Source: Bacteroidota bacterium
GTDB lineage: Bacteria > Bacteroidota > Bacteroidia > Chitinophagales > Saprospiraceae
DNA: 64,000 bases
Direction of reading: 5' to 3'
Assembly: GCA_003045895.1 (NCBI GenBank)
Contig: PZPC01000010.1
Location: 1 to 64,000 of the forward strand
The position numbers were made by a program, and so were the translations under genes. Of the stretch, positions 16,655-25,038 are shown in pieces; the first letter of the stretch is position 1; the number at the start of each line of letters is the position of its first letter. The notes beneath the pieces were generated by a model. That model saw nothing but the letters and a program-made list of their open reading frames with translations. It was not told the origin of the DNA and did no database searches.

Positions 16655-17680
16655 TTATTGCGACTGTTGCGTCACGTAGGCCCGCAGGTCTTCTACCTGT
16701 TGGTTGCTCATCCGCTCCTGGGTATAGTGGGGCATGTAGGCCCGCTTGCCCGCCAGCGGGCTGGTACCGTAACGCACCACCTGGTAAGTGGAGTAGCGGG
16801 TGTAGAGGGGGAAATGTTTTTCCAGGAATTCGAGGGTAAACTTGCTGTTGTCCAGGTTGAAAAAGGAATAGCGGCGTTCGCCGTGGCAGTGCAGGCAGCT
16901 GGCTTCGTAAACTAGCTGGCCATTGGCAGGCACCCCGACGAGGCCGTAGCCGGTTTCCCGGTTAGGCGGTGGGGTTAGGAAATGAGCAGGCGAATGGTCC
17001 AGAAAATAGGATTGCAGCAAATCAGCTGCTTGCTGGCGGTCGCCCGTACCGGATAGGCCAGCCTGCACCACTGAAAGGCTACTTGCAGGCAGGTTCAGGT
17101 CCCCCATTTTCAGGTCGATGGTCCAAAGATAGGACAGAATCGACTCCATCTCCCAATCGGCCAGTGGACGCCCCTGGGCGCATTCCGTTGCACACAGGGC
17201 AATGGCTTCGCGCAAATTCTGGCGGGCAGGGCGCACGAGGTCACCGTATTTTTTTTCGTAATCACCATTGTAGAAGGTCTTGCGGTTTACCACCCCGTAG
17301 AGGGTCGTTCCCGGCAGCAGCGGCAGGCCATTTTTCACCACGTAGGCCAAGCGGGCGTCCGGGTCGGCATAGCGCAGGTCGGCGTCTTCTTTGACCACGT
17401 TGTGGCAGGAAGTACACACGAAGTGCTTGCTCTGGCGCAGGGTGTTGCCACCCAGCGGATCGCCGGTTACCCCTTCCAGCACCAGGCGGCGGCCAGCTTC
17501 GACGGATACGTCTTCCACCGTCAGGTCTACCTGGTGGGCAGCGGGTTCGGCGCCCAATTCCAGGAGCACCTGGGCCACCGGCGTCTCGTCCGTCAGCGCC
17601 AGGGTGGTTGCCTGGGGTTGAAAAGCGGCCAGCAAGCCGATGGCTACCAGGAGAACAGTTGAAAACAGCAATTTTTGCAT
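16655..17680 (-). CDS. Diheme c-type cytochrome, exported
   Basis: 341 residues from MQKLLFSTVLLVAIGLLAAF, a signal peptide or N-terminal anchor; an ATG 11 codons upstream is possible but adds a polar tail. Two heme-attachment motifs are present: CTSCH (C89-H93) after the long N-terminal part, and CLHCH (C262-H266). Met residues in KRAYMPHYTQERM near the C-terminus could be an axial ligand. An extra Cys pair (CATEC, about 163-167) sits between the hemes. The spacing suits a two-domain cytochrome c of the periplasm. It is the last gene of a three-gene minus set with a DUF5777-type barrel and a heme-motif lipoprotein, so an electron-transfer role with those partners is inferred. Redox partner unknown. 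Confidence 0.85.
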   Translation of the reverse strand: MQKLLFSTVLLVAIGLLAAFQPQATTLALTDETPVAQVLLELGAEPAAHQVDLTVEDVSVEAGRRLVLEGVTGDPLGGNTLRQSKHFVCTSCHNVVKEDADLRYADPDARLAYVVKNGLPLLPGTTLYGVVNRKTFYNGDYEKKYGDLVRPARQNLREAIALCATECAQGRPLADWEMESILSYLWTIDLKMGDLNLPASSLSVVQAGLSGTGDRQQAADLLQSYFLDHSPAHFLTPPPNRETGYGLVGVPANGQLVYEASCLHCHGERRYSFFNLDNSKFTLEFLEKHFPLYTRYSTYQVVRYGTSPLAGKRAYMPHYTQERMSNQQVEDLRAYVTQQSQ

Positions 17681-17731
17681 AAGGCTACAAGTAATTTGAC
17701 GGAAATTAAGCAATCGATGTTCTTCCGTTCC

Positions 17732-18622
17732 TTACAAATTAAACCAACGGGAAATCGTGAAACCAATCCGGAACTCACCGTCGAGCCAGTCCGAAGTCGT
17801 GTAAGGTAAGAAATCCGTCTCCATCAGCGCCGTAGCATTGGTGAAGTTGACCTGGAAGACGTGCCCCCCGGTTTCGATCTCCAACCCTACGCCGATAGCC
17901 GGATGGTAGCCACTGGCGGGGTTGCGCGATGCCGCCAGCGGGAAAGCCGCATCAGCCACCAGACCCAGGGTGCGGTTGAGCTGGATACGCGTGCCTGCGC
18001 TGAGGCTGTAGAGGCCATTCCGATCCTCGAACGGAACCAGGTTCCGGTGCGTGTAACCAGGGCTCAGTTGCAACGAGAAGCCGTCGCTGAACTTGTGCGC
18101 TAAAATGAGCTGCCCGTGGAAAGCAAAGCGGTGGTTGAACGCCGGAAAACTGGCGATGGAACTTTCGTTGCCGATATCTTCCAGCTTTTTCTGGGTCGAC
18201 ATGGTCGCCAGCCCCATGAGGGTGACAGAAATTGGCGAACCACCCCCTTTTTCCTGGCGGGTCAGCCGCAGCTTGCCCAGTACGTTGACCAATTGCCGCA
18301 AGCCCGGAAAGCCTTCTACCGACACCCCGGCACCCTTCGTCCGGTAAATTCCTGCCGTAAAAACATCAGAAAAACCATATTCGGCCCCGATGCTGACATC
18401 GGTAGCCGCTTCTAGTCCGTAAAAAGTAGCAAATCCACCGTTATCGCCGGCGATATCTCCAAAGCGATGACTGATGCGAACATCCATGCGCCCCTTGGGC
18501 AAGGTTTCGGGTGAGTGGATATTCACCACGCGGGTATCTTTAAACGTGCGGTAAACAAAATCCTGCCCCCACCCGCAATTGCCAGCGATGAGGATGATCA
18601 AAAAACTAAGGTACATTTTCAT
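17732..18622 (-). CDS. DUF5777-type outer-membrane beta-barrel protein
   Basis: 296 residues from MKMYLSFLIILIAGNCGWGQ (an ATG at 18631 would add three residues). After the signal peptide comes YRTFKDTRVVNIHSPETLP, a motif I associate with the DUF5777 family, then alternating amphipathic strands with aromatic girdles (DVSIGAEYGFSDVFTAGIY, FRIGFTISRWFNL) ending in an aromatic-hydrophobic C-terminus typical of outer-membrane barrels. Its gene lies between two heme-motif proteins with short gaps (50 and 51 bases), so one transcript is likely. Family members often sit next to cytochrome or lipid-binding genes; the substrate or partner is not established. Confidence 0.8.
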   Translation of the reverse strand: MKMYLSFLIILIAGNCGWGQDFVYRTFKDTRVVNIHSPETLPKGRMDVRISHRFGDIAGDNGGFATFYGLEAATDVSIGAEYGFSDVFTAGIYRTKGAGVSVEGFPGLRQLVNVLGKLRLTRQEKGGGSPISVTLMGLATMSTQKKLEDIGNESSIASFPAFNHRFAFHGQLILAHKFSDGFSLQLSPGYTHRNLVPFEDRNGLYSLSAGTRIQLNRTLGLVADAAFPLAASRNPASGYHPAIGVGLEIETGGHVFQVNFTNATALMETDFLPYTTSDWLDGEFRIGFTISRWFNL

Positions 18623-18672
18623 GGTGGCCATACTTGTTCTATGTGCTTGGTAATAGGCTCAGCGAGCGGCAG

Positions 18673-19074
18673 TTATTCCGGGAAGCCGGCATCCAACCAG
18701 CATTCCACGAGGTTCAGTTGTTCTTCTGTTAAATCTTTGGGACGGCCAGCGGGCGCATTGTCCGGTGGCATGCCAATGATCGCATTGGTCCGACTAATAA
18801 TGACCCTTTGCCGAAAAGAATTACTTTGCAAATAAGGCAACAAGCCACTGTAGGAATTGAACCTTCCGGGCGAACTGTCCAGGTGGCAGCCACTGTAGGC
18901 GCAGCTCTCGTCGATAATGGGCGCAATTTCGATGGTGTACGTTGGTGATTCCGTGGCGCAATTAGCGGTCACAGGTGCGGGCAGCTGATCCGAAGTACAA
19001 CTGACAACCACAAACAAACCTCCTAAAAAAGCCAGCACTAGCCAATGCGGGGCGATGGGAAAAGAATAATTCAT
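18673..19074 (-). CDS. Lipoprotein with a CX4CH cytochrome-like motif
   Basis: 133 residues from the ATG at 19074, which gives a lipoprotein signal: MNYSFPIAPHWLVLAFLGGL then VVSC with Cys26 as the acylated residue. A start at 19128 would put an unrelated segment ahead. The mature protein carries ESCAYSGCH (C58-X4-C63-H64), a stretched version of the heme c motif, followed by a conserved-looking pattern (FNSYSGLLPYLQ, MPPDNAPAGRPKDLTEEQL, ECWLDAGFPE) as in small cytochrome-like domains of outer-membrane lipoproteins, where the MPP motif can supply a ligand. First gene of the cytochrome/barrel set. Heme binding is inferred. Confidence 0.75.
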   Translation of the reverse strand: MNYSFPIAPHWLVLAFLGGLFVVVSCTSDQLPAPVTANCATESPTYTIEIAPIIDESCAYSGCHLDSSPGRFNSYSGLLPYLQSNSFRQRVIISRTNAIIGMPPDNAPAGRPKDLTEEQLNLVECWLDAGFPE

Positions 19075-19343
19075 AAATACACGACAGTTTTGAAAAAAAC
19101 AGCAAAGTGAGGTTCCCAAAATGGCCATTTGCCGGCCAACGGATAAAATCCCAACATGCGCTTAAACTAAAAGGCATGTATATTTGTAGTATCAAAGGCG
19201 GCAGTGCGAATAACTGCCGAGGGTAGTTCCGATACAGCAATGATACTGGTTAAGCCAGAAAATGTTGCAAATTAGTGCTGGTTTTTTATCCAAAAGTCTT
19301 TGACAATACTAAATTTACCTCTTCATAAAATTTTATTATCGAT

Positions 19344-19757
19344 ATGTATCCAGCAGAATTAACAATACCGATGTCCAAGGACCTAACGAGCTTTGGGTTC
19401 GAAGGCTTGGCCACAGCCGAAGCAGTTGATGAAGTACTGGGCAAGCAGGAAGGAACTACTTTGCTGGTAGTGAATTCGGTATGTGGTTGCGCAGCAGCCA
19501 ATGCCCGTCCGGGTGCTAAAATGGCTGCCCAGCACGCCAAAAAGCCCGATCACCTGGTCACGGTCTTTGCCGGCGTAGACGGCGCTGCCGTAGAACGGGC
19601 CCGGGAGTACCTCCTCCCCTATCCCCCTTCTTCACCAGCTATTGCCCTGTTCAAAGACGGCAAACTGGTTCACTTCCTGGAACGGCACCACATTGAGGGC
19701 CGCTCGGCAGAAATTATCGCCCAGAACCTGGCAATGGCTTTTGATCGCTACTGTTAG
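19344..19757 (+). CDS. brxA: Bacilliredoxin (BrxA/BrxB, YphP family)
   Basis: 137 residues, the usual length. The family start MYPAELTIPMSKDLTSFGFE is intact and the active site is CGC (C47-G48-C49) in NSVCGCAAANARPG. In Firmicutes these proteins remove bacillithiol from oxidised protein cysteines; Bacteroidota also carry them. The fold is thioredoxin-like (PPSSPAIALFKDGKLVHFLERH). A strong rho-independent terminator follows, so it is transcribed alone. Whether it is closer to BrxA or BrxB is not decided. Bacillithiol use in this organism is inferred only. Confidence 0.93.
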   Translation: MYPAELTIPMSKDLTSFGFEGLATAEAVDEVLGKQEGTTLLVVNSVCGCAAANARPGAKMAAQHAKKPDHLVTVFAGVDGAAVERAREYLLPYPPSSPAIALFKDGKLVHFLERHHIEGRSAEIIAQNLAMAFDRYC

Positions 19758-19797
19758 CCAACACGGCATCGACTGATATTACCTTAAGTTTTTTGCC

Positions 19798-19836
19798 AAA
19801 AATCCTCCGCAGAGCCTGCCTTTGCGGGGGATTTTT
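19798..19836 (+). terminator. Rho-independent terminator of the bacilliredoxin gene
   Basis: AAAAATCCTCCGCA (19798-19811) pairs with TGCGGGGGATTTTT (19823-19836) with one G-T wobble and ends in a T run. A TTG codon inside it is in frame with the next gene but is not a credible start. Confidence 0.85.
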
Positions 19837-19851
19837 ACTACTCTGCCAAAA

Positions 19852-20394
19852 ATGCTTCCAACTGAACGCCTGCTGCTCCGACCTTTTCAACTCACCGATA
19901 CCCTTTTCATCCAGGAACTCCTGAATACGCCGGGGTGGCTGCGGTACATCGGCGACCGCGGCGTCTACACCGAGCAAGACGCCCACTGGTACCTAAAGGA
20001 TCGGATTATCCCCAACTACGAAAAATTCGGCTTTGGATTCTACTGCTGCGAACTCCGCTCGTCGGGTACACCGATCGGGATGTGTGGCGTTGTGCAACGG
20101 CCCTACCTCAATGACCCCGATATTGGCTTTGCTTTTTTACCCGCTTTTACCGGCCAGGGATATGCGCTGGAATCGGCCCGGGCCATGCTGGCTCATGCTA
20201 CCGAAGTATGGAAAATCCCGACGGTACTGGCTTTCACGACCCTGGATAATGAGCGGTCGATCCAGCTCCTCCAAAAAATCGGCTTGCAAATCGTTGGGCC
20301 CTTTTCTACACCTGATAACGACGAAAAATTGCTGCTGATGAGTAACCAGGCAGGGGCTGGCCATTCTCCCACCCCGCAGCCCCAGGGCACTTAG
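19852..20394 (+). CDS. GNAT-family N-acetyltransferase (RimJ/RimL-like)
   Basis: 180 residues from the ATG at 19852, chosen because the upstream in-frame TTG lies inside a terminator and because MLPTERLLLRPF is the standard opening of this subfamily. Other motifs are YIGDRGVYTEQDAHWYLKD, the GMCGVVQRPYL beta strand, the acetyl-CoA loop AFTGQGYALESARAML (Q/R-x-x-G-x-A type), and LDNERSIQLLQKIGLQIVG near the end. It would transfer acetyl from acetyl-CoA to a protein N-terminus or small amine. It ends 15 bases before the convergent bestrophin gene. Substrate unknown. Confidence 0.9.
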   Translation: MLPTERLLLRPFQLTDTLFIQELLNTPGWLRYIGDRGVYTEQDAHWYLKDRIIPNYEKFGFGFYCCELRSSGTPIGMCGVVQRPYLNDPDIGFAFLPAFTGQGYALESARAMLAHATEVWKIPTVLAFTTLDNERSIQLLQKIGLQIVGPFSTPDNDEKLLLMSNQAGAGHSPTPQPQGT

Positions 20395-20409
20395 GTTGTA
20401 TTACCCGAA

Positions 20410-21336
20410 CTAAAAGACCTTTTCGTAAAGTTCCCGCTCCCGACTATCTACCGGTTTGCGGTCTTCCAGTATTTCAAAAATATTTTTCTTGATGGTGTGG
20501 GCGATGTCACCGGTAGGGAGGTCATTGCAGTCCAGCCCAAAGGGATCCTCAATTTCTTCGCCCAGGAGCTCCACACCCAGCAACGCAAACAGGATAAACA
20601 TGGACAACGGCACCGAAGCCATAAAAAAAGAAGTCACCAGCGCAAAAGGCAGTAAAATGGCGTAAGCGGTGATGAATATCTTGAGGTAAACGGCGTAGGA
20701 GAAAGGGATAGGCGTCTTTTTGATCCGCTCACAGGCGCCGAGAATGTCCAACAGCGACTGGTGCTGGGCTTTGATATTGATGTAGTCTCCCTCATTGATG
20801 TCTCCCTGGCGGTGGGCAGCCGCAATTTTGCGAAAAATCTGCTGGGCAATAAAATTGGGCACGTGGTCTTTCTGCTCGTAGATCGCCCGTTCCGCGGGAG
20901 GCAGGAAAACAAGTTTATCCAGGTCCGTTCCACTGCGCAAATGCTCCACCAGGGCCAGGCAAAAATTGCTGATGTGGGTGGCCATCCAGTGGCGGCTATC
21001 CTTGTCGGCAGCGGGAAACATGCTGTCGACGTAGATGGCCAGGTTACGGGTGTTGTTGACCAAAGCCCCCCATTGTTTGCGGCCTTCCCACCAGCGGTCG
21101 TAGGCCGAATTGGTCCGGAAAACGAGCAAAATACTCAGGATCACCCCCAGTAAGGAGAAGATGCTGGTATTGAGCATGATGTGTTCCGTGATGCCCAGCT
21201 GTTCCAAACCCACACAAACGACCAGTGCGTAAACCCCCATCGCCCCAACGGCCCGCAGGATACGGACCATGGTCCAACTCTTGAACAGATGGCTCACGTC
21301 GCCGAGCCAGTTTTGGTTGGTTTTGTATAAAATCAT
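20410..21336 (-). CDS. Bestrophin-family anion channel
   Basis: 308 residues from the ATG at 21336; longer upstream frames have no signal and run into the previous gene. The family pattern is clear: a first helix (AVGAMGVYALVVCVGLEQLG), the signature LLVFRTNSAYDRWWEGRKQWG, then SRHWMATHISNFCLALVEHLR, and a second membrane pair (YAILLPFALVTSFFMASVPL) before GVELLGEEIEDPFGLDCNDLP. Bestrophins form pentameric chloride or cation channels in the inner membrane. The gene starts 41 bases after the stop of the REC-thioredoxin reductase gene in the same direction, so it is probably the third gene of that operon. Ion selectivity cannot be read from the sequence. Confidence 0.92.
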   Translation of the reverse strand: MILYKTNQNWLGDVSHLFKSWTMVRILRAVGAMGVYALVVCVGLEQLGITEHIMLNTSIFSLLGVILSILLVFRTNSAYDRWWEGRKQWGALVNNTRNLAIYVDSMFPAADKDSRHWMATHISNFCLALVEHLRSGTDLDKLVFLPPAERAIYEQKDHVPNFIAQQIFRKIAAAHRQGDINEGDYINIKAQHQSLLDILGACERIKKTPIPFSYAVYLKIFITAYAILLPFALVTSFFMASVPLSMFILFALLGVELLGEEIEDPFGLDCNDLPTGDIAHTIKKNIFEILEDRKPVDSRERELYEKVF

Positions 21337-21377
21337 AATTTCTCTTTTTGAAAACAGCACCCGGTGGGGGGCACACC

Positions 21378-23048
21378 CTATATCTCCGCCAGGTATTCGT
21401 GGACAAATTTGATCGCCATGGCACCCTCGCCAACGGCCGACGCGACCCGGTTCATCGCACCCGACCTGACGTCGCCGGCGGCGAAGATACCAGGTTGGCA
21501 GGTTTCCAGCAAGAGGGGTTCGCGGTCTTTGTGCCAAAATCCCTTGTAATCTGCCCGCATCCGCAAGTCGCGGCCGGTGAGCAGGTAGCCTTTGTTGTCG
21601 AGCAAGATGTTGTCCGGCATCCATTCGGTAGCCGGTTTGGCACCGATAAAGACAAAGAGTGCATCGGCTGCGACTTCCTGGTTGGCCCCGGTTTTCACGT
21701 TGGTCAGTACGAGGGATTCGAGGTGATCATCGCCACAGGCCTGAATGACTTCGGTATGGCCAAGCACCTCAATATTGGGAATTTGCTCGATTTGCTCGAT
21801 CAGGTAGTGCGACATGGACGAGGTCAGGTCTGCCCGCCGGATAACAATGGTTACTTTGTCCGCATATTTAGACAAGTACACGGCGCCCTGGCCCGCAGAA
21901 TTTCCACCACCAACGAGGTATACCTGTTTGTTGCGACAAGAAGCTGCTTCGGTGATGGCTGCCCCGTAGTAGACCCCCGCACCACTAAAGCGATCGGCGC
22001 CTTCGGCGGGCAGGCGGCGGTAGTCGACACCGGTAGAGAGCACCACACTCTTGGCAATAATGGTTTTGCCATCAGACAACCGCAATTGCTTGTAGTTACC
22101 TTCCACCGTAATTTCTTCCACCATTTGTGGGGAAAGAAATTCCACCCCAAAACGAATCGCCTGGGTGATCGCGCGCCGCGCCAGGTCGGAACCGCTCAGG
22201 CCGCTGGGAAAGCCCAGGTAATTCTCGATCCGCGAGCTGGTACCCGCCTGTCCGCCGGGTGCGCGCCGTTCGATGAGCAGGGTCTTCAACCCTTCGGATC
22301 CACCGTAAACCGCCGCCGCCAGGCCCGCTGGCCCCGCACCAATGATGACTACGTCGTAAAGCTCAGAGCTGGCGTTGGTCTGCATGCCCATCGACTGGGC
22401 CAGTTCGGTTACCGTGGGGTTGCTCAGCGCGGTACCATCTTCCAGCACCACCAGCGGCAGGTCTTTGCCCGATTTCTGGAATTCCATCATCACTTCCGAA
22501 GCTTTCATGTTGGTGGCTACGTCCAGCCATTGATAGGACAATAACTGTCCCGACAGAAAGTCTTTGATCGCGTGTGACTGGGGTGCGTACTGGTGGCCAA
22601 TGACGCGCACGCCGGTATAGGGCGCCACGTAGGCGTTTTGCCAATCTCCCAGCAGGTCGTCCAGCACGGGGTAGAGCCGCTCGGCAGGCGGATCCCAGGG
22701 TTTAACGAGGTAGTAGTCGAGCTGCACGTCGTTGATGGCCCGGATCGCCGCATTGGTGTCCGAATAAGCCGTCAGCAGCACCCGCTTGGCGGCGGGAAAG
22801 ATCGCTTTGGCCTGCTCCAGAAAGTCGACGCCCAGCATTTCAGGCATGCGCTGGTCGGATAGAAAAAGAGCAACCTCTTCGCCGTTCTTTTTCAGCTCGG
22901 CCAAAGCCTCCAGGGCTTGCAACGCCGACTCGGTGCTGATAATGCGGTAATCCTGGCGGTATTGGTTGCGCAAATCGCGTTTGATCGATCGCAGTACCTG
23001 CGGGTCGTCATCAACGGATAGTATGATGGGTTGCTTGGTAGTCGCCAT
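21378..23048 (-). CDS. Response regulator fused to a thioredoxin-reductase-like flavoenzyme
   Basis: 556 residues in three parts. Residues 1-125 are a receiver domain (ILSVDDDP, phospho-acceptor D65 in LFLSDQRMPEM, conserved K in YLVKPWD). Residues about 150-215 look like a thioredoxin/glutaredoxin-type spacer (GHQYAPQSHAIKDFLSG, DLPLVVLEDG). Residues 230-556 are a TrxB-like FAD/NADPH module (VVIIGAGPAGLAAAVYGG, YLVGGGNSAGQGAVYLS, GIFAAGDVRSGAMNRVASA). The redox CxxC expected before the NADPH motif is absent; the segment reads GVYYGAAITEAASC. The start codon overlaps the kinase stop by one base (TAATG), so translation is probably coupled. The kinase is the likely phosphodonor. The electron acceptor is unknown. 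Confidence 0.9.
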   Translation of the reverse strand: MATTKQPIILSVDDDPQVLRSIKRDLRNQYRQDYRIISTESALQALEALAELKKNGEEVALFLSDQRMPEMLGVDFLEQAKAIFPAAKRVLLTAYSDTNAAIRAINDVQLDYYLVKPWDPPAERLYPVLDDLLGDWQNAYVAPYTGVRVIGHQYAPQSHAIKDFLSGQLLSYQWLDVATNMKASEVMMEFQKSGKDLPLVVLEDGTALSNPTVTELAQSMGMQTNASSELYDVVIIGAGPAGLAAAVYGGSEGLKTLLIERRAPGGQAGTSSRIENYLGFPSGLSGSDLARRAITQAIRFGVEFLSPQMVEEITVEGNYKQLRLSDGKTIIAKSVVLSTGVDYRRLPAEGADRFSGAGVYYGAAITEAASCRNKQVYLVGGGNSAGQGAVYLSKYADKVTIVIRRADLTSSMSHYLIEQIEQIPNIEVLGHTEVIQACGDDHLESLVLTNVKTGANQEVAADALFVFIGAKPATEWMPDNILLDNKGYLLTGRDLRMRADYKGFWHKDREPLLLETCQPGIFAAGDVRSGAMNRVASAVGEGAMAIKFVHEYLAEI

Positions 23049-24475
23049 TATTTGGTAGTAGGTTGTTTAAGCGGTAAACAGATGGAGAACGTCGTCTTTC
23101 CTGGTACCGAGGTGACTTCAATGGCGCCGTGGTGCTTTTCAATAATCCGACGCGAAACTTCCAGCCCCAGACCAGTGCCTTCCCCCACGCCTTTGGTGGT
23201 GTAGAAGGGGTCGAAAATCTGGGTGATCACCTCTTCCGGAATACCGTGGCCATTGTCGGTGATTTCCGTGATGACCGTATCGTGAACGCGGTGGGTACAC
23301 AGGTGCAACCTGCCGCCGGACGCGGGCAAGGCATCGATGGCATTATCGATGATATTGGTCCAGACCTGGTTCAGCTCCCCAGGAAATATTTCTACGGGAG
23401 GCAGGTCGGTGGCCAGTTCTTTTTCCAGCGTTATTTGTTTCGATTTTATTTTGTGCTTCAGCATCAGGATGGTACTCTTGAGCCCCTCGTGCAAGTCCAT
23501 GGTCTGGGCATTGGTGGCCTGGTCCATGTGGGTGTACGACTTGATGGAAGCCACCAGGCCGGCAATCCTGGCGGACGCTTCTTTGATCTCGCTCACAATT
23601 TTTTCCATGCTCAGCACCCGTTGCGTCCAACGCAATACCGCGCCCAGTGATTCCGCCACGAGATGGCTGGCGATCTCTTCCAGGTCGTTTTCCGTAAAAT
23701 CAAATTCGGCAAACGTATCGGCCAGGTTCTCGGCTTCGTCAATGCCGTGGTCTTCCAGCCAATCGATCAGGTCGTCCTTGCGGCTTTCCTGCTCCAGGAG
23801 CGAAAGGTTGTCAAAACGCCCCAGCTGAGTTAGCTTTTTAAAAATAACCGCGTTGACCGCGTCCGTTTGCGCAGGGGTGATCTTCATCGTGATTACCTCC
23901 TTGAATTGTTCGGGCGTATGGTGAACCTGGGCGTACAATTCCTCCACGCTCCGGACAATCGCCGAGGCCGGGTTGTTCAGTTCGTGCGCCAGGCCGGCCG
24001 ACAGCTTGCCGAGGCTCATCAGTTTTTCGTTCTGAAACTGCGTCTGGGTAAAATCCCGGATCCGGTTGGACATCGCCCCCACCAGTCCCTGCACCATGGG
24101 ATAGCTGACATTGACCATTTCGGTAAAACAGTCCCGGTGCAATTGCAGCACCCTGATGGGTTCCAGCGCGGTGCCGATCCCCCGGGTCTCCTTCATGCGC
24201 GAGAAAGGAAGTAACCCCGTAATGGCCGGTGCTTCCATAATCCCGAGGTCGCGAAAATTATCGCCGTGTTTAATCTTGACCCGGAAAGCACCACTCACCA
24301 GTATCTGCATATGATCTACGGGCATACCTACGTAGAATACTTCTTCGCCAGTCTCGTAGCTGACGAATTCGCTTTTGTCAATTAGCCACTGGTAAGCAGA
24401 TTCGGGTAAGCCCTGTAAAGAGTCAATCTGCTTCAGCAGACCGATGAGATCGGGCGTTTTGTCGATGGTTTTCAT
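23048..24475 (-). CDS. Sensor histidine kinase with cyclic-nucleotide-binding-like domain
   Basis: 475 residues. Residues about 15-125 form a Crp/cNMP-type sensory beta barrel (YETGEEVFYVGMPVDHMQIL, VSGAFRVKIKHGDNFRDLG). The kinase core follows: H-box LSAGLAHELNNPASA with H164, a long helical insert of about 120 residues, N-box NQVWTNIIDNAIDAL, G1 box TDNGHGIPEE, F box FDPFYTTK and G2 GTGLGLEVSRRI. No membrane segment is visible, so it should be a soluble sensor. It is the first gene of the set with the REC-TrxR protein (one-base overlap) and bestrophin. The ligand of the sensory domain is unknown; the usual cAMP phosphate-binding signature is not obvious. Confidence 0.93.
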   Translation of the reverse strand: MKTIDKTPDLIGLLKQIDSLQGLPESAYQWLIDKSEFVSYETGEEVFYVGMPVDHMQILVSGAFRVKIKHGDNFRDLGIMEAPAITGLLPFSRMKETRGIGTALEPIRVLQLHRDCFTEMVNVSYPMVQGLVGAMSNRIRDFTQTQFQNEKLMSLGKLSAGLAHELNNPASAIVRSVEELYAQVHHTPEQFKEVITMKITPAQTDAVNAVIFKKLTQLGRFDNLSLLEQESRKDDLIDWLEDHGIDEAENLADTFAEFDFTENDLEEIASHLVAESLGAVLRWTQRVLSMEKIVSEIKEASARIAGLVASIKSYTHMDQATNAQTMDLHEGLKSTILMLKHKIKSKQITLEKELATDLPPVEIFPGELNQVWTNIIDNAIDALPASGGRLHLCTHRVHDTVITEITDNGHGIPEEVITQIFDPFYTTKGVGEGTGLGLEVSRRIIEKHHGAIEVTSVPGKTTFSICLPLKQPTTK

Positions 24476-24663
24476 GAATGGACACGGTGTTCTTGAAAGG
24501 AATAACGAAAGCTACAAAAAAAGAACACGTGAACCGCCCAAGGGTTGGAATGGGGTTACAAATCTTTTTTCCCTTCCGCTTGTTTGAGTTGATGAAATCT
24601 GCCGGGCAAGTTTTAGCTTCAACACCTGGCCAGCAAAAAAATTAAAGCAAAATCAACGAGACC

Positions 24664-25038
24664 ATGAAAAGCAAAGCGGAATGGAATAAGCTCACCCCGG
24701 AGGAAGAATACGTCATCGCCAACAAAGGTACCGAGCGGCCATTTACGGGTGAATACAACAGCTTCAAAGCCGACGGGGTCTTCGTTTGCCGCCGTTGCGA
24801 AGCGCCGTTGTACGACTCCAACGACAAGTTCGACTCCGGCTGTGGCTGGCCCAGCTTCGATGACGAGCTTCCCGACACCGTGCGCCGCATCCGCGATGCC
24901 GACGGCCAGCGTACCGAAATCGTCTGCGCCAATTGTGGCGGCCACCTGGGCCACGTCTTCGAAGGCGAACGCCTGACAGCCAAAAATACTCGCCACTGTG
25001 TGAATTCCCTGTCGATCAAATACGTGAAGCGCGGCTAA
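24664..25038 (+). CDS. msrB: Peptide-methionine (R)-S-oxide reductase
   Basis: 124 residues, a complete single-domain MsrB. It reduces methionine-R-sulfoxide in proteins, usually with thioredoxin. Zinc-binding cysteines are C42-x2-C45 and C88-x2-C91, the catalytic Cys112 is in RHCVNSLSI, and C60 in [10 protein letters not shown] may be the resolving cysteine. ERPFTGEYN and [11 protein letters not shown] are family boxes. There is no signal peptide, so it acts in the cytosol. Its stop overlaps the stop of the convergent ABC permease gene by three bases. It fits with the neighbouring redox genes, but no shared operon is seen. Confidence 0.97.
   Translation: MKSKAEWNKLTPEEEYVIANKGTERPFTGEYNSFKADGVFVCRRCEAPLYDSNDKFDSGCGWPSFDDELPDTVRRIRDADGQRTEIVCANCGGHLGHVFEGERLTAKNTRHCVNSLSIKYVKRG

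Noticed and set aside
19822-19851. TTG start for the acetyltransferase
   Set aside because: It lies inside the terminator of the preceding gene; the ATG at 19852 starts at the family motif.
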